This document shows positions 1 to 6,957 of a stretch of 19,790 nucleotides of DNA, piece after piece (the first letter of the stretch is position 1; each line of letters opens with the position of its first letter). The DNA lies in contig CANRAI010000010.1 in assembly GCA_947628555.1 (NCBI GenBank), forward strand, positions 1 to 19,790, written 5' to 3'. This DNA comes from an uncultured Clostridia bacterium (GTDB lineage Bacteria > Bacillota > Clostridia > Christensenellales > Borkfalkiaceae). A program made the position numbers and the translations under genes. The notes under the pieces were generated by a model, which did not search any database, was not told where the DNA came from, and was given only the letters and a program-made list of their open reading frames with translations.

Positions 1-1067
1 ATTATCCACTGCAAAAGAAACATCATACGCTCGAATTTTTGCGTACGATTCCTCATTTAAGACCGCGTACGAAGTATTTCGAGGCTGTTTTTGCCGTCCG
101 CAACAAGCTTTCTTTTGCGATTCACAATTATTTTCAGGAACACGGCTATAAATATGTGCATACTCCCATAATCACGGGCAGCGACTGCGAAGGCGCGGGC
201 GAGATGTTCAGGGTTACCACAATGCCGTGGAATCCGGACAGTAAAACGGAGCGGGAATATTTTGCGCAGGATTTTTTCGGCAGGCGGGCGAATTTGACCG
301 TTTCGGGTCAGCTCGAAGGCGAAATGGCCGCAATGGGGTTGGGGAAGATTTATACTTTCGGGCCCACATTCCGTGCGGAGCATAGCAACACGACAAGGCA
401 CGCAGCGGAATTTTGGCAGATTGAGCCGGAAGTCAGTTTCGCCGATATTCACGATATTATCGAAATTGCCGAAGAATTTATCAAATATATAATAAAATAT
501 GTTCTCGAACATTGCTCGGAAGAGCTTGCATACTTCGACGAGCGCGTGGAAAAAGGACTTATTGATAAACTTAATCACGTAATTTCCAGCGATTTTGCCA
601 AGGTCACCTATACGGAGTCCGTTGAAATTCTTCAAAAGTCGGGCAGGGAATTCAAATTCCCCGTAAATTGGGGGTGCGACTTACAGACCGAACATGAAAG
701 ATATCTGACCGAAGAATACTTTAAAAAGCCCGTTTTCGTCGTAGATTATCCCGCGGAAATCAAGTCGTTCTATATGAAACAAAATCCCGACGGAAAGACC
801 GTAGCCGCGACAGACCTACTTGTGCCGGGCATAGGAGAAATAATAGGTTGCAGCGAACGCGAAGCTGACCTTAACAAGCTTGTAAACGCTATGAAGATTC
901 GCAATATGCCTCTCGAAGCGTACGGCGAGTATTTGGATTTGCGTAAATTCGGGTCTGTTCCGCACAGCGGGTTCGGTCTCGGACTTGAAAGAATTATGAT
1001 GTACGTCACGGGCGTGCAGAATATAAGGGATACGCTTTTGTTCCCCAGAACGGTAGGCAGCCTTTAA
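1..1067 (+). CDS. asnS: Asparaginyl-tRNA synthetase, 3' part (5' end outside window)
   Basis: Class II synthetase that charges tRNA-Asn with asparagine in the cytoplasm. The reading frame is open from base 3, before any start codon, and the residues there (YPLQKKHHTLEFLRTIPHLR) belong to the conserved AsnRS core, so the gene is cut by the window edge. The 354 residues present hold the whole catalytic domain. Visible motifs are the motif 2 region (FGPTFRAEHSNTTRHAAEFW) and motif 3 near the C-terminus (GFGLGLERIMMYVTG, then NIRD and FPRT). The missing part is about 110 residues with the N-terminal OB-fold anticodon-binding domain, judging from the usual bacterial length of about 460. The HSNTTRHAAEFW segment separates it from aspartyl-tRNA synthetase. 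The stop is followed 11 bp later by the asparaginase-like gene, so the two are probably co-transcribed. Any T-box leader would lie outside the window. Confidence 0.96.
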   Translation, partial: YPLQKKHHTLEFLRTIPHLRPRTKYFEAVFAVRNKLSFAIHNYFQEHGYKYVHTPIITGSDCEGAGEMFRVTTMPWNPDSKTEREYFAQDFFGRRANLTVSGQLEGEMAAMGLGKIYTFGPTFRAEHSNTTRHAAEFWQIEPEVSFADIHDIIEIAEEFIKYIIKYVLEHCSEELAYFDERVEKGLIDKLNHVISSDFAKVTYTESVEILQKSGREFKFPVNWGCDLQTEHERYLTEEYFKKPVFVVDYPAEIKSFYMKQNPDGKTVAATDLLVPGIGEIIGCSEREADLNKLVNAMKIRNMPLEAYGEYLDLRKFGSVPHSGFGLGLERIMMYVTGVQNIRDTLLFPRTVGSL

Positions 1068-1078
1068 GGTTTTACGAT

Positions 1079-2101
1079 ATGAAAAATAAAATTTGCGTAA
1101 TATTTACGGGCGGAACGATAGGTTCGTACGCCAGCGGCAATACGGTCGATCTTACTGTTGAAAACAAAGCCGCGTTGATAGAAGAATATAAAAAACTCTA
1201 TGGCGGCGATGTGAAATTCGACGTCTTGCGTCCCCTTGATATTCTCAGCGAGAATATACAATTTACCGATCTCGACGCCATGGCTGCATGCCTGCGCGCG
1301 GTGAATAAGTCCAAATACGACGGCATAATTCTAACGCACGGCACGGATACGCTTAGTTTCACAGCGACGCTTTTCAGTCAGATTTTCTGCGACGTGCCTA
1401 TTCCCGTCGTATTCGTTTCGGCGCTTTATCCTTTGAACGACAGCCGCAGTAAGGGCGTTGAAAATTTTGCCGGCGCGGTTTCGTTCATAGAAAACGAGGG
1501 GTTGAGCGGAGTTTTCGTTTCCTTCACCAACGATAACGAAAACCTGCGTATCCACCTTGCGAGCAGAATAACCGTCGCCGAACAGATAAGCGGCAACTTT
1601 TCAAGCGTCATGGGCGCGCCGCTATGCGAGCTTGTAGATGGAAAATTTATCTATCCCGAAAGCCCGTATATTCCCAAAAAAGAGGAGATTGCAAAGCCCC
1701 GTCAGCCCTACGGCAGATATTCGCTTTGCAAGGACATCGTCACAATAAGGGCGCGTTCTTTCCTCGATTTCAGCTATTACAACTTCGGGCAAAAAAAGCC
1801 TCGCGCGGTTATAATCGAGCTGTATCACAGCGGAACGATTTGCACCGCGGGCGAGGAAACGAACGTCCTTAAATTCATAGATTATTGCGGGAAGTTGGGC
1901 ATAAGCGTTATTTTGTCGCCCGTCGATAGCAAGGCGAGGGTCTATGCCAGCGCGTTCGAACTGAAAGACAAGTGCATACTCGCATATGATACGAGTTTTG
2001 AAATGACCGTGATAAAGGTTATGCTGGCGCTCGGAGAGGATAAAGATATCGAAACGGAGCTGAAAAAGAACAACTTCTTCGAAAAAATCCACGGCGAGTA
2101 A
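1079..2101 (+). CDS. Asparaginase-family protein, apparently lacking the catalytic lysine
   Basis: A 340-residue member of the bacterial L-asparaginase (type I/II) fold, which normally hydrolyses asparagine to aspartate and ammonia. There is no signal peptide, so it should be cytoplasmic. The N-terminal nucleophile motif TGGTIGS (residues 10-16, Thr13) and the second motif HGTDT (87-91, Thr89 and Asp90) are intact. The third catalytic element of the family, a lysine in a V-T-K-type segment about nine residues before a conserved Phe, should fall near residues 160-175. That region reads ASRITVAEQISGNF, and there is no lysine at all between Lys125 and Lys189. The first and second motifs make the family call firm, but activity and substrate are uncertain. 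The start at 1079 has a TAAGG ribosome site overlapping the asnS stop. The asnS neighbour suggests a link to asparagine supply. Confidence 0.85.
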   Translation: MKNKICVIFTGGTIGSYASGNTVDLTVENKAALIEEYKKLYGGDVKFDVLRPLDILSENIQFTDLDAMAACLRAVNKSKYDGIILTHGTDTLSFTATLFSQIFCDVPIPVVFVSALYPLNDSRSKGVENFAGAVSFIENEGLSGVFVSFTNDNENLRIHLASRITVAEQISGNFSSVMGAPLCELVDGKFIYPESPYIPKKEEIAKPRQPYGRYSLCKDIVTIRARSFLDFSYYNFGQKKPRAVIIELYHSGTICTAGEETNVLKFIDYCGKLGISVILSPVDSKARVYASAFELKDKCILAYDTSFEMTVIKVMLALGEDKDIETELKKNNFFEKIHGE

Positions 2102-2121
2102 ATTAAATTTTAATATAACTG

Positions 2122-2166
2122 CCCTGATTCCCTTTGGCAAGACGGGAATTGGGGTTATCGTTTTTT
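2122..2166 (+). terminator. Hairpin between the asparaginase-like and HMA genes (weak terminator or attenuator)
   Basis: CCCTGATTCCC (2122-2132) pairs with GGGAATTGGGG (2144-2154): 11 base pairs including two G-U pairs, with an 11-nt loop. Six T residues follow at 2161-2166, but six other bases separate them from the stem, so termination may be partial. The ribosome binding site of the HMA gene begins two bases after the T-run. Confidence 0.45.
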
Positions 2167-2181
2167 AAAAGGAATAAATCT

Positions 2182-2397
2182 ATGAAAAAAATTGTATCAA
2201 TCGACGGAATGTGCTGCGAACGTTGCGCGAAACGCGTTGAGGACAAACTTTCGACGGCGAAAAACGCTGTTTCGGTTGACGTCAAATTCAAGAAAAAAAT
2301 TGCGGTTATCCGCAGCCGCGAGGAAATTTCCGATGAGGAAATAAAGGCGCTTGTGACCGATGCGGGTTACTCAGTGACGGGCATTGAAACGAAGTGA
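2182..2397 (+). CDS. Small HMA-domain metal-binding protein (CopZ-like)
   Basis: A 71-residue protein that is one complete heavy-metal-associated (HMA) domain, the ferredoxin-like fold of CopZ chaperones and the N-termini of P-type ATPases. The metal-binding loop GMCCERC (residues 9-15) fits GMxCxxC, with one extra Cys in the middle. Copper(I) is the usual ligand of the family; the metal here is not proven. The ATG at 2182 was chosen over an upstream in-frame start at 2134 because AAAGGA lies at 2168-2173 and the shorter product begins exactly at the domain's first beta-strand. No metal ATPase is adjacent, so its partner is unknown. An ArsR-family regulator follows 91 bp downstream. No promoter is obvious in the 80-bp gap upstream, so expression may depend on read-through from ansA. 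Confidence 0.85.
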   Translation: MKKIVSIDGMCCERCAKRVEDKLSTAKNAVSVDVKFKKKIAVIRSREEISDEEIKALVTDAGYSVTGIETK

Positions 2398-2400
2398 CAA

Positions 2401-2415
2401 ACAAAATCATTTTGT
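2401..2415. promoter_or_regulatory. Palindrome upstream of the ArsR-type gene (candidate operator)
   Basis: ACAAAATCATTTTGT has perfect 7-bp arms around a single base, just after the HMA stop codon and about 25 bp upstream of the ArsR gene's -35 box. GTGACAA occurs on both sides of it. It could be an operator; it has no T-run and is a poor terminator. Confidence 0.35.
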
Positions 2416-2439
2416 GACAATATACGTTAATATAACGCT

Positions 2440-2469
2440 TTGACATATTTGCATATAGGGCATTATAAT
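2440..2469 (+). promoter_or_regulatory. Sigma-A promoter of the ArsR-family gene
   Basis: A consensus -35 box TTGACA (2440-2445) and a consensus -10 box TATAAT (2464-2469) are separated by 18 bp. The ribosome site and GTG start of the regulator gene follow about 20 bp downstream. This is the best-matching promoter in the window. Confidence 0.85.
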
Positions 2470-2488
2470 TAAAAGCGGAGGTGGACCT

Positions 2489-2827
2489 GTGCAGGACACA
2501 ATGCTTTTAGACAGACGTACTAAGGATTTGGTGCGCGAGTACGTTCCAGAGGGCGACGTTCTCGACAGCATAGTATGCTTTTTTTCCATATTTGCCGACC
2601 ACACTCGGGTTAGAATGTTGTCCGCGCTTGCGATTTCCGCAATGTGCGTAACAGACCTTTCGCGCGTTTTGAGTATCAACCAAACGACGGTTTCACACCA
2701 GCTTCGGCTTTTGAAAAACCTTGGAATAGTTAAATGCGAACGGAACGGCAAGATAATTTTTTATTCCCTTGTCAACGACCTTGTCAACGACGTGATGTTA
2801 AAGGGAGTGGAATTTTTGGGATATTGA
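2489..2827 (+). CDS. ArsR/SmtB-family winged-helix transcriptional regulator
   Basis: A 112-residue small DNA-binding protein with the ArsR-family winged helix: FADHTRVRMLSAL, then the recognition helix around NQTTVSHQLRLLKNLGIV (64-81) and the wing RNGKIIFYSL (85-94). Such proteins are usually dimeric repressors released by metal or thiol chemistry. The metal box that reads CVCDL in metal-sensing members is CVTDL here (Cys53, Thr55), so only one of the two thiols is present; other cysteines are Cys30 and Cys83. A copper, zinc or redox signal is therefore possible but not shown. The GTG start at 2489 was chosen because GGAGGTG (2477-2483) sits at ideal spacing; an ATG at 2501 is the alternative. 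It has its own consensus promoter and terminator. The neighbouring HMA gene suggests metal homeostasis. Confidence 0.88.
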   Translation: MQDTMLLDRRTKDLVREYVPEGDVLDSIVCFFSIFADHTRVRMLSALAISAMCVTDLSRVLSINQTTVSHQLRLLKNLGIVKCERNGKIIFYSLVNDLVNDVMLKGVEFLGY

Positions 2828-2853
2828 AAAACGGGAGCGCAGGCTCTCGTTTT
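2828..2853 (+). terminator. Terminator of the ArsR-family gene
   Basis: AAAACGGGAGC (2828-2838) pairs with GCTCTCGTTTT (2843-2853) across a 4-nt loop, with one G-U pair. It starts immediately after the stop codon. The A-rich left arm could let it act on both strands. Confidence 0.8.
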
Positions 2854-2887
2854 CATCTATGAATTTTTTTTCAAACAGTTGCATTTT

Positions 2888-2918
2888 TTGTCAAATAATG
2901 TTATATTTTTGGTAAAAT
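2888..2918 (+). promoter_or_regulatory. Possible promoter of the B-repeat lipoprotein gene
   Basis: TTGTCA (2888-2893) and TAAAAT (2913-2918) each match the consensus at five of six bases, but the spacer is 19 bp, longer than ideal. A promoter is expected here because a terminator lies just upstream. Confidence 0.4.
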
Positions 2919-2938
2919 ATGGCATTTGAGGCAAAAAT

Positions 2939-5047
2939 ATGAAGTTCCGCAGCTCGGTTTTCAAATTTTTTGCAACTCTTGCGGCGATATTTTTGTTTTT
3001 TGCCAGCGCGTGCTACAATCCGCAAAAGGATAACGGCGCCGACGGACCGCAGGAACAAACAAAGTACAGAATAACCTTTTATCTGAACGGTGGCGCTTTC
3101 ACAGGAGAATTTCCGAAAGAATTTTACGCGGGCGAAAGCGTGGAACTTCCCGTTCCCGAAAGAGAAGGGCATAATTTCGGGGGCTGGTATGATAACGCCG
3201 ATTTCAATGGTGCAAAGTATTTAGTTCTCGAAGGTAAATACGCGAACTGCGATAAGTTTTTTTGGGCAAAGTGGGAAGTAAAAAAGGATACTTCCGAGCC
3301 TAAGACCCCCGAAATATTTAAAATTATTCTTATACTCAACGGCGGTTCTATCGACGGCGAAGTTCCCGAAAACTACGCCGCCGGGAAAAGAATTGTTCTG
3401 CCGGAGCCTTATAAATTCGGATATATTTTCGGCGGGTGGTACGATAATATAGAATTTAACGGCGAAAAAATTACGGAAATTACAGAAGATTCTTCGGGCG
3501 ACAAAATTTTTTACGCCAAATGGATTATCGTTGACGAAGAAACCGAAAAATTTAAAATAAATTATAATCTTAACGGCGGCGGCTTCGCAGGAGATTTTCC
3601 CACGGAATACTTCAAAGGCAAAAGGCTTAAATTGCCCGTTCCCGTCTATGACGGTTATGTTTTCGCTGGCTGGTTCGACAATGAGAAATTTTACGGTAAC
3701 GCAATTCTTGAAATCGACGAAACTTTTTCCGGCGATTTGAATCTCTATGCGAAATGGGAGAAAAAGGAAGAAGATTCTTTGAAAATTCTTCGTTCCTCAG
3801 GCTATGAAGAAGGAGCTTTCGTAGAGGTCGAGGCTTTGCCGAATTCGGACATTTCCGATTATTCTGCCGAATACCGCCGCGAGGACCGCCCGTCTGAATG
3901 GAATTCGGTCGATAAAGAACTTTTGCGCTTTTGCAACGGTTACGTACGTATCGACATTACGGGCGTCGCGGCGGGCAGATACGGAATAAGGATTTACGCC
4001 CGCGGGAAATCTGCCGATGTTTCTGATATTTCCGTAACTTCTTTCGACCGTTCGGGTTACGCTCATTTCAATAACAAAATCGACGGCGTGGGCGCTTATT
4101 CCGCGGACGGAACGCCGAAACCAAACGCAAAAATTATCTATGTTTCAGAGCAGACGAAAGATTCCGTCGAACTCCGACTGGACGACAGGGTCTATTGCGG
4201 CATTAAAAATATATTCAACGCTGCGGAAAAATTCAACGGAACTCCGCTCATCGTAAGGATAACCGGCAGGCTGGTTGCGGAAAATTTGGCGCTGTCGGGC
4301 GCAGTCGGCGTAACCATTGAAGGGATTGGAAGCGACGCGGAAATCGTCGGAAACTTAAAATTCAACAAATGTAGCTTCCTTGAAATAAGAAATCTGACTT
4401 TTTCGGATTATAATGGCGCGGCGTGCGGGTTTTTCGGTGAAAATTCCCGCATTTGGATTCATGATAACGAATTCAAGGAGAGAATTGCTTCCCTCGAAAA
4501 TTCCGAAAGGGCTTATGCTTTGAATTTTCAAAGCGGCGATTTCGTTACGGTTTCGTATAACGTATTTGAATCAAGCCGTGCGGAAAAAATCGAAAACGGC
4601 AATGAAACGTTTCAATTTTTTACTTTGCACCATAATATCTATAAAAATTCCGAAAGTTGTGCGGCGGGGAAAGTCAATCTGCACGTTTATAACAATTTCT
4701 ATTCTTGCGAGGGAAATGGCGGCAGTCCGCTTTCTTTAAGCGGGGAGGCGTACGCATTTATGGAAAACTGTTATATGCTCGGTTGCCCGATTGCGCCATT
4801 CAGACTTGAAAACTCATTTATAAAAATATGGAATTGCCTGTTTGAAAACTGCGCCACCCTCTCAGGTTACGGAATTTTTATAGCCGAGTCGAGGGATGAT
4901 AGTTATGCCGCCCTTCATTTTTTCGACACGGATAACAGCGTATTCTACTATGACTATTATGAGCATAAGTCGGCGGTCGAGAAGATGAACAATCCGCAGG
5001 AACTGGAAGCCCTCCTTCAAGCGCTTGCGGGTGTTTTAAAAGTATAA
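2939..5047 (+). CDS. Surface lipoprotein with three InlB B-repeats and a pectate-lyase-like beta-helix
   Basis: A 702-residue secreted protein. A lipoprotein signal peptide ends in FASAC, with Cys25 as the likely lipidated residue, followed by a charged linker. Three copies of the Listeria-Bacteroides (InlB B-type) repeat follow at about 43-112, 128-195 and 205-273, each with an LNGG turn, an F/Y-x-GGWYDN-like core and a final AKW. A beta-rich linker (about 281-370) leads to a region resembling polysaccharide lyase family 1: SGYAHFN (372-378), VTIEGIGSDA, LEIRNLTF, IWIHDNEF, VTVSYNVF and LHVYNNFY. The arginines that follow the HHN strand in active pectate lyases are absent here (YKNSESCAAGK, about 568-578), as are the expected acidic calcium ligands. 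I infer a cell-surface protein, perhaps binding plant or host glycan, and probably not a normal lyase. GAGG at 2928-2931 supports the start. Confidence 0.82.
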   Translation: MKFRSSVFKFFATLAAIFLFFASACYNPQKDNGADGPQEQTKYRITFYLNGGAFTGEFPKEFYAGESVELPVPEREGHNFGGWYDNADFNGAKYLVLEGKYANCDKFFWAKWEVKKDTSEPKTPEIFKIILILNGGSIDGEVPENYAAGKRIVLPEPYKFGYIFGGWYDNIEFNGEKITEITEDSSGDKIFYAKWIIVDEETEKFKINYNLNGGGFAGDFPTEYFKGKRLKLPVPVYDGYVFAGWFDNEKFYGNAILEIDETFSGDLNLYAKWEKKEEDSLKILRSSGYEEGAFVEVEALPNSDISDYSAEYRREDRPSEWNSVDKELLRFCNGYVRIDITGVAAGRYGIRIYARGKSADVSDISVTSFDRSGYAHFNNKIDGVGAYSADGTPKPNAKIIYVSEQTKDSVELRLDDRVYCGIKNIFNAAEKFNGTPLIVRITGRLVAENLALSGAVGVTIEGIGSDAEIVGNLKFNKCSFLEIRNLTFSDYNGAACGFFGENSRIWIHDNEFKERIASLENSERAYALNFQSGDFVTVSYNVFESSRAEKIENGNETFQFFTLHHNIYKNSESCAAGKVNLHVYNNFYSCEGNGGSPLSLSGEAYAFMENCYMLGCPIAPFRLENSFIKIWNCLFENCATLSGYGIFIAESRDDSYAALHFFDTDNSVFYYDYYEHKSAVEKMNNPQELEALLQALAGVLKV

Positions 5048-5053
5048 ATATTT

Positions 5054-5088
5054 GGACCTGCCCTAAAAATTTTTTAAAAGGCGGGTTC
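5054..5088 (+). terminator. Terminator after the B-repeat lipoprotein gene
   Basis: GGACCTGCC (5054-5062) pairs with GGCGGGTTC (5080-5088): nine base pairs with two G-U pairs and an A/T-rich loop. It is followed by TTTTA. It separates the lipoprotein from the uvrC operon. Confidence 0.65.
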
Positions 5089-5103
5089 TTTTAGTATAGG
5101 TAA

Positions 5104-5132
5104 TTGCAAAACACGCACGGTTGTGTTAAAAT
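5104..5132 (+). promoter_or_regulatory. Promoter of the uvrC operon, with a small dyad in the spacer
   Basis: TTGCAA (5104-5109) and TAAAAT (5127-5132) are spaced by 17 bp. The spacer carries an inverted repeat, AACAC (5110-5114) with GTGTT (5123-5127). Predicted transcription would start near 5139, only about seven bases before the ATG, so the leader is very short. Confidence 0.6.
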
Positions 5133-5145
5133 AATATCAGGTATT

Positions 5146-6957
5146 ATGGACGTAATAAGGGAAAAGCTTAAACTTTTGCCGGACAACCCGGGTGTTTATA
5201 TAATGCTTGACAGCTATTCCAACGTAATTTACGTGGGAAAGGCGAGGGTTCTCAAAAACAGGGTAAGGCAATACTTCCACAACAGCCCGAAACCGGAAAA
5301 AGTTTCGAAAATGGTTGAAAACATTGCCGATTTCAACTATATTATCACTTCGTCGGAAATCGACGCTTTGGCGCTTGAAAACAATCTGATAAAAAAATAC
5401 AAGCCCAAATACAACATACTTTTAAAGGACGACAAGACTTATCCGTATATTAAAGCGGATTTAAGGGAAGATTTTCCGAATTTTTATATAACGAGAAAAA
5501 TAAAAAAGGACGGTTGCAGATATTTCGGACCTTTTATGGGCGGCATAAACTGCAACGATATTTTAGATACGCTTCAACTTACATTTTGCGTGCGGCTGTG
5601 CCATACGGCAATCAATTCAAAGCCCAAGCGCGAATGTCTTAATTATCATATCGGGCGCTGTACGGCGCCTTGCGCGGGCAAAATTTCAAAAGAGGAGTAC
5701 GCCGTCCAGGTTAAAAAGGCGTTGAATTTTTTGGACGGAAACCTTAAAGAAGCTGAGGAATTGCTCAATTCCAAGATGCTTTCGGCAGCAGAAAGCGAGA
5801 ATTTCGAGCTTGCTCTCGACTACAAAAATAAGCTGGCGATGCTTTCCAAGCTCGAAGCTAAACGGCTGCCATCGCTTAATAAGGCGATTGACGCCGACAT
5901 AATAGCCTATGCCACAAACGACCTGTATTCGGCGGTCAACATTTTAATCACCCGAAAGGGGATTATGCAGGGCGGGAGCAGCTTTGCTTTGGACGAAGCG
6001 CATATCTCCGACGGCGAGGCAGTGACAAGCTTTATCGCGCAGTATTATTCCCACCACGAAGTGCCTTCCGAAATAATCGTCGAAGAATTTTGCGAAAAGG
6101 AACTTATACAGAGCTATTTCAAGGAAAAATTCGGCAAATCCGTGGAAGTGACTTTGGCAAAACAGGGGGATAAATTCAAACTTTTGCAGATGGCGAAGCA
6201 AAACGCCGCAGAATATCTTGAAAAATCGGTTGATAAAATCCGTCACAAAGACGATATGACCGTGAACGCCTGCAAACGTTTGCAGGAAATCCTTAAACTT
6301 AAAAACTACCCTCGCAGAATGGAATGTTACGATATTTCAAATATCAGCGGCGTAGATAAAGTCGGTTCGATGGTCGTTTTTATCGACGGCGAAGCGGACA
6401 GAAACAGTTATAGGAGATTTAAAATTAAAACCGTCGAGGGCGCGAACGATTTTGCCTCACTCCAAGAAGTGCTTTCAAGGCGGCTGGATAAGTTGGGTAC
6501 GGACGAAGAGGAAAAATTTCCCAAGCCCGACCTGATAATTATCGACGGCGGCAAAGGACAACTATCCGCTGTAAATGAAATTTTCGCGGATAAAGGAATC
6601 GAAGGGATAGAGCTTATTTCGCTTGCCAAGCGCGAGGAAGAGGTTTTCACGCCGTATTCCGACGAAAGCGTCAAAATCTCCCACAGGGATTATTCGCTTA
6701 AAATGTTGCAGCGGATACGCGACGAAGCGCATAGATTCGCCATAACGTATTTCAGAAATCTTCATTCAAAACGCAATTTAAGTTCTGTCTTGTCCGAAAT
6801 AGCGGGCGTCGGAAAGGTAAGACGGGCGGCGCTTATGGAAAAATTCGGCACTTTGGACAAGATTCTGAATGCTACCGAGGCCGAACTTTCAGAATGTGAG
6901 GGCATCAGTCCCGCCATAGCTAAAAACATCAAGGAATATCTGGAAAACAATCTATGA
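5146..6957 (+). CDS. uvrC: Excinuclease ABC subunit C
   Basis: The nuclease subunit of bacterial nucleotide excision repair; it makes both incisions around a bulky lesion after UvrA/UvrB loading. The product is 603 residues, normal for UvrC. In order: an N-terminal GIY-YIG nuclease domain (PGVYIM ... VIYVGKA ... LENNLIKKYKPKYNILLKDD); a cysteine group (RLCHT, RECLNYHIGRCTAPC) matching the UvrC iron-sulfur-type cluster; a UVR helix-hairpin for UvrB contact; the RNase H-like 5' nuclease domain (ECYDISNISG ... LIIIDGGKGQL); and tandem helix-hairpin-helix motifs (IAGVGKVRRAALMEKFG ... CEGISPAIAKNI). I start at ATG 5146, which gives the typical MxxIxEKLKxLPDxPGVY N-terminus; a TTG at 5104 would add 14 unlike residues and overlap the -35 box. 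The ribosome site is weak (AGG, 5139-5141). It heads a four-gene operon, and its stop overlaps the next ATG. Confidence 0.97.
   Translation: MDVIREKLKLLPDNPGVYIMLDSYSNVIYVGKARVLKNRVRQYFHNSPKPEKVSKMVENIADFNYIITSSEIDALALENNLIKKYKPKYNILLKDDKTYPYIKADLREDFPNFYITRKIKKDGCRYFGPFMGGINCNDILDTLQLTFCVRLCHTAINSKPKRECLNYHIGRCTAPCAGKISKEEYAVQVKKALNFLDGNLKEAEELLNSKMLSAAESENFELALDYKNKLAMLSKLEAKRLPSLNKAIDADIIAYATNDLYSAVNILITRKGIMQGGSSFALDEAHISDGEAVTSFIAQYYSHHEVPSEIIVEEFCEKELIQSYFKEKFGKSVEVTLAKQGDKFKLLQMAKQNAAEYLEKSVDKIRHKDDMTVNACKRLQEILKLKNYPRRMECYDISNISGVDKVGSMVVFIDGEADRNSYRRFKIKTVEGANDFASLQEVLSRRLDKLGTDEEEKFPKPDLIIIDGGKGQLSAVNEIFADKGIEGIELISLAKREEEVFTPYSDESVKISHRDYSLKMLQRIRDEAHRFAITYFRNLHSKRNLSSVLSEIAGVGKVRRAALMEKFGTLDKILNATEAELSECEGISPAIAKNIKEYLENNL

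Noticed and set aside
57..635. Long minus-strand open frame opposite asnS (192 codons)
   Set aside because: It lies fully inside the well-supported asnS frame, has no recognisable motifs and no ribosome site; it is a shadow of the coding strand.
2134..2181. Upstream start for the HMA protein (16 extra residues)
   Set aside because: The extension overlaps the hairpin and T-run and lacks a ribosome site, whereas ATG 2182 has AAAGGA and begins the domain.
2878..2907. Alternative promoter TTGCAT/TATATT for the lipoprotein gene
   Set aside because: The -35 match is only three of six bases; the pair at 2888-2918 is better despite its 19-bp spacer.
2939..3760. Three repeats in the lipoprotein as a mobile or recombined element
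   Set aside because: They are protein-level InlB-type repeats that have diverged at DNA level, with no terminal repeats or transposase.
5104..5145. TTG start for uvrC with 14 extra residues
   Set aside because: It overlaps the likely -35 box and the extra residues do not resemble a UvrC N-terminus.
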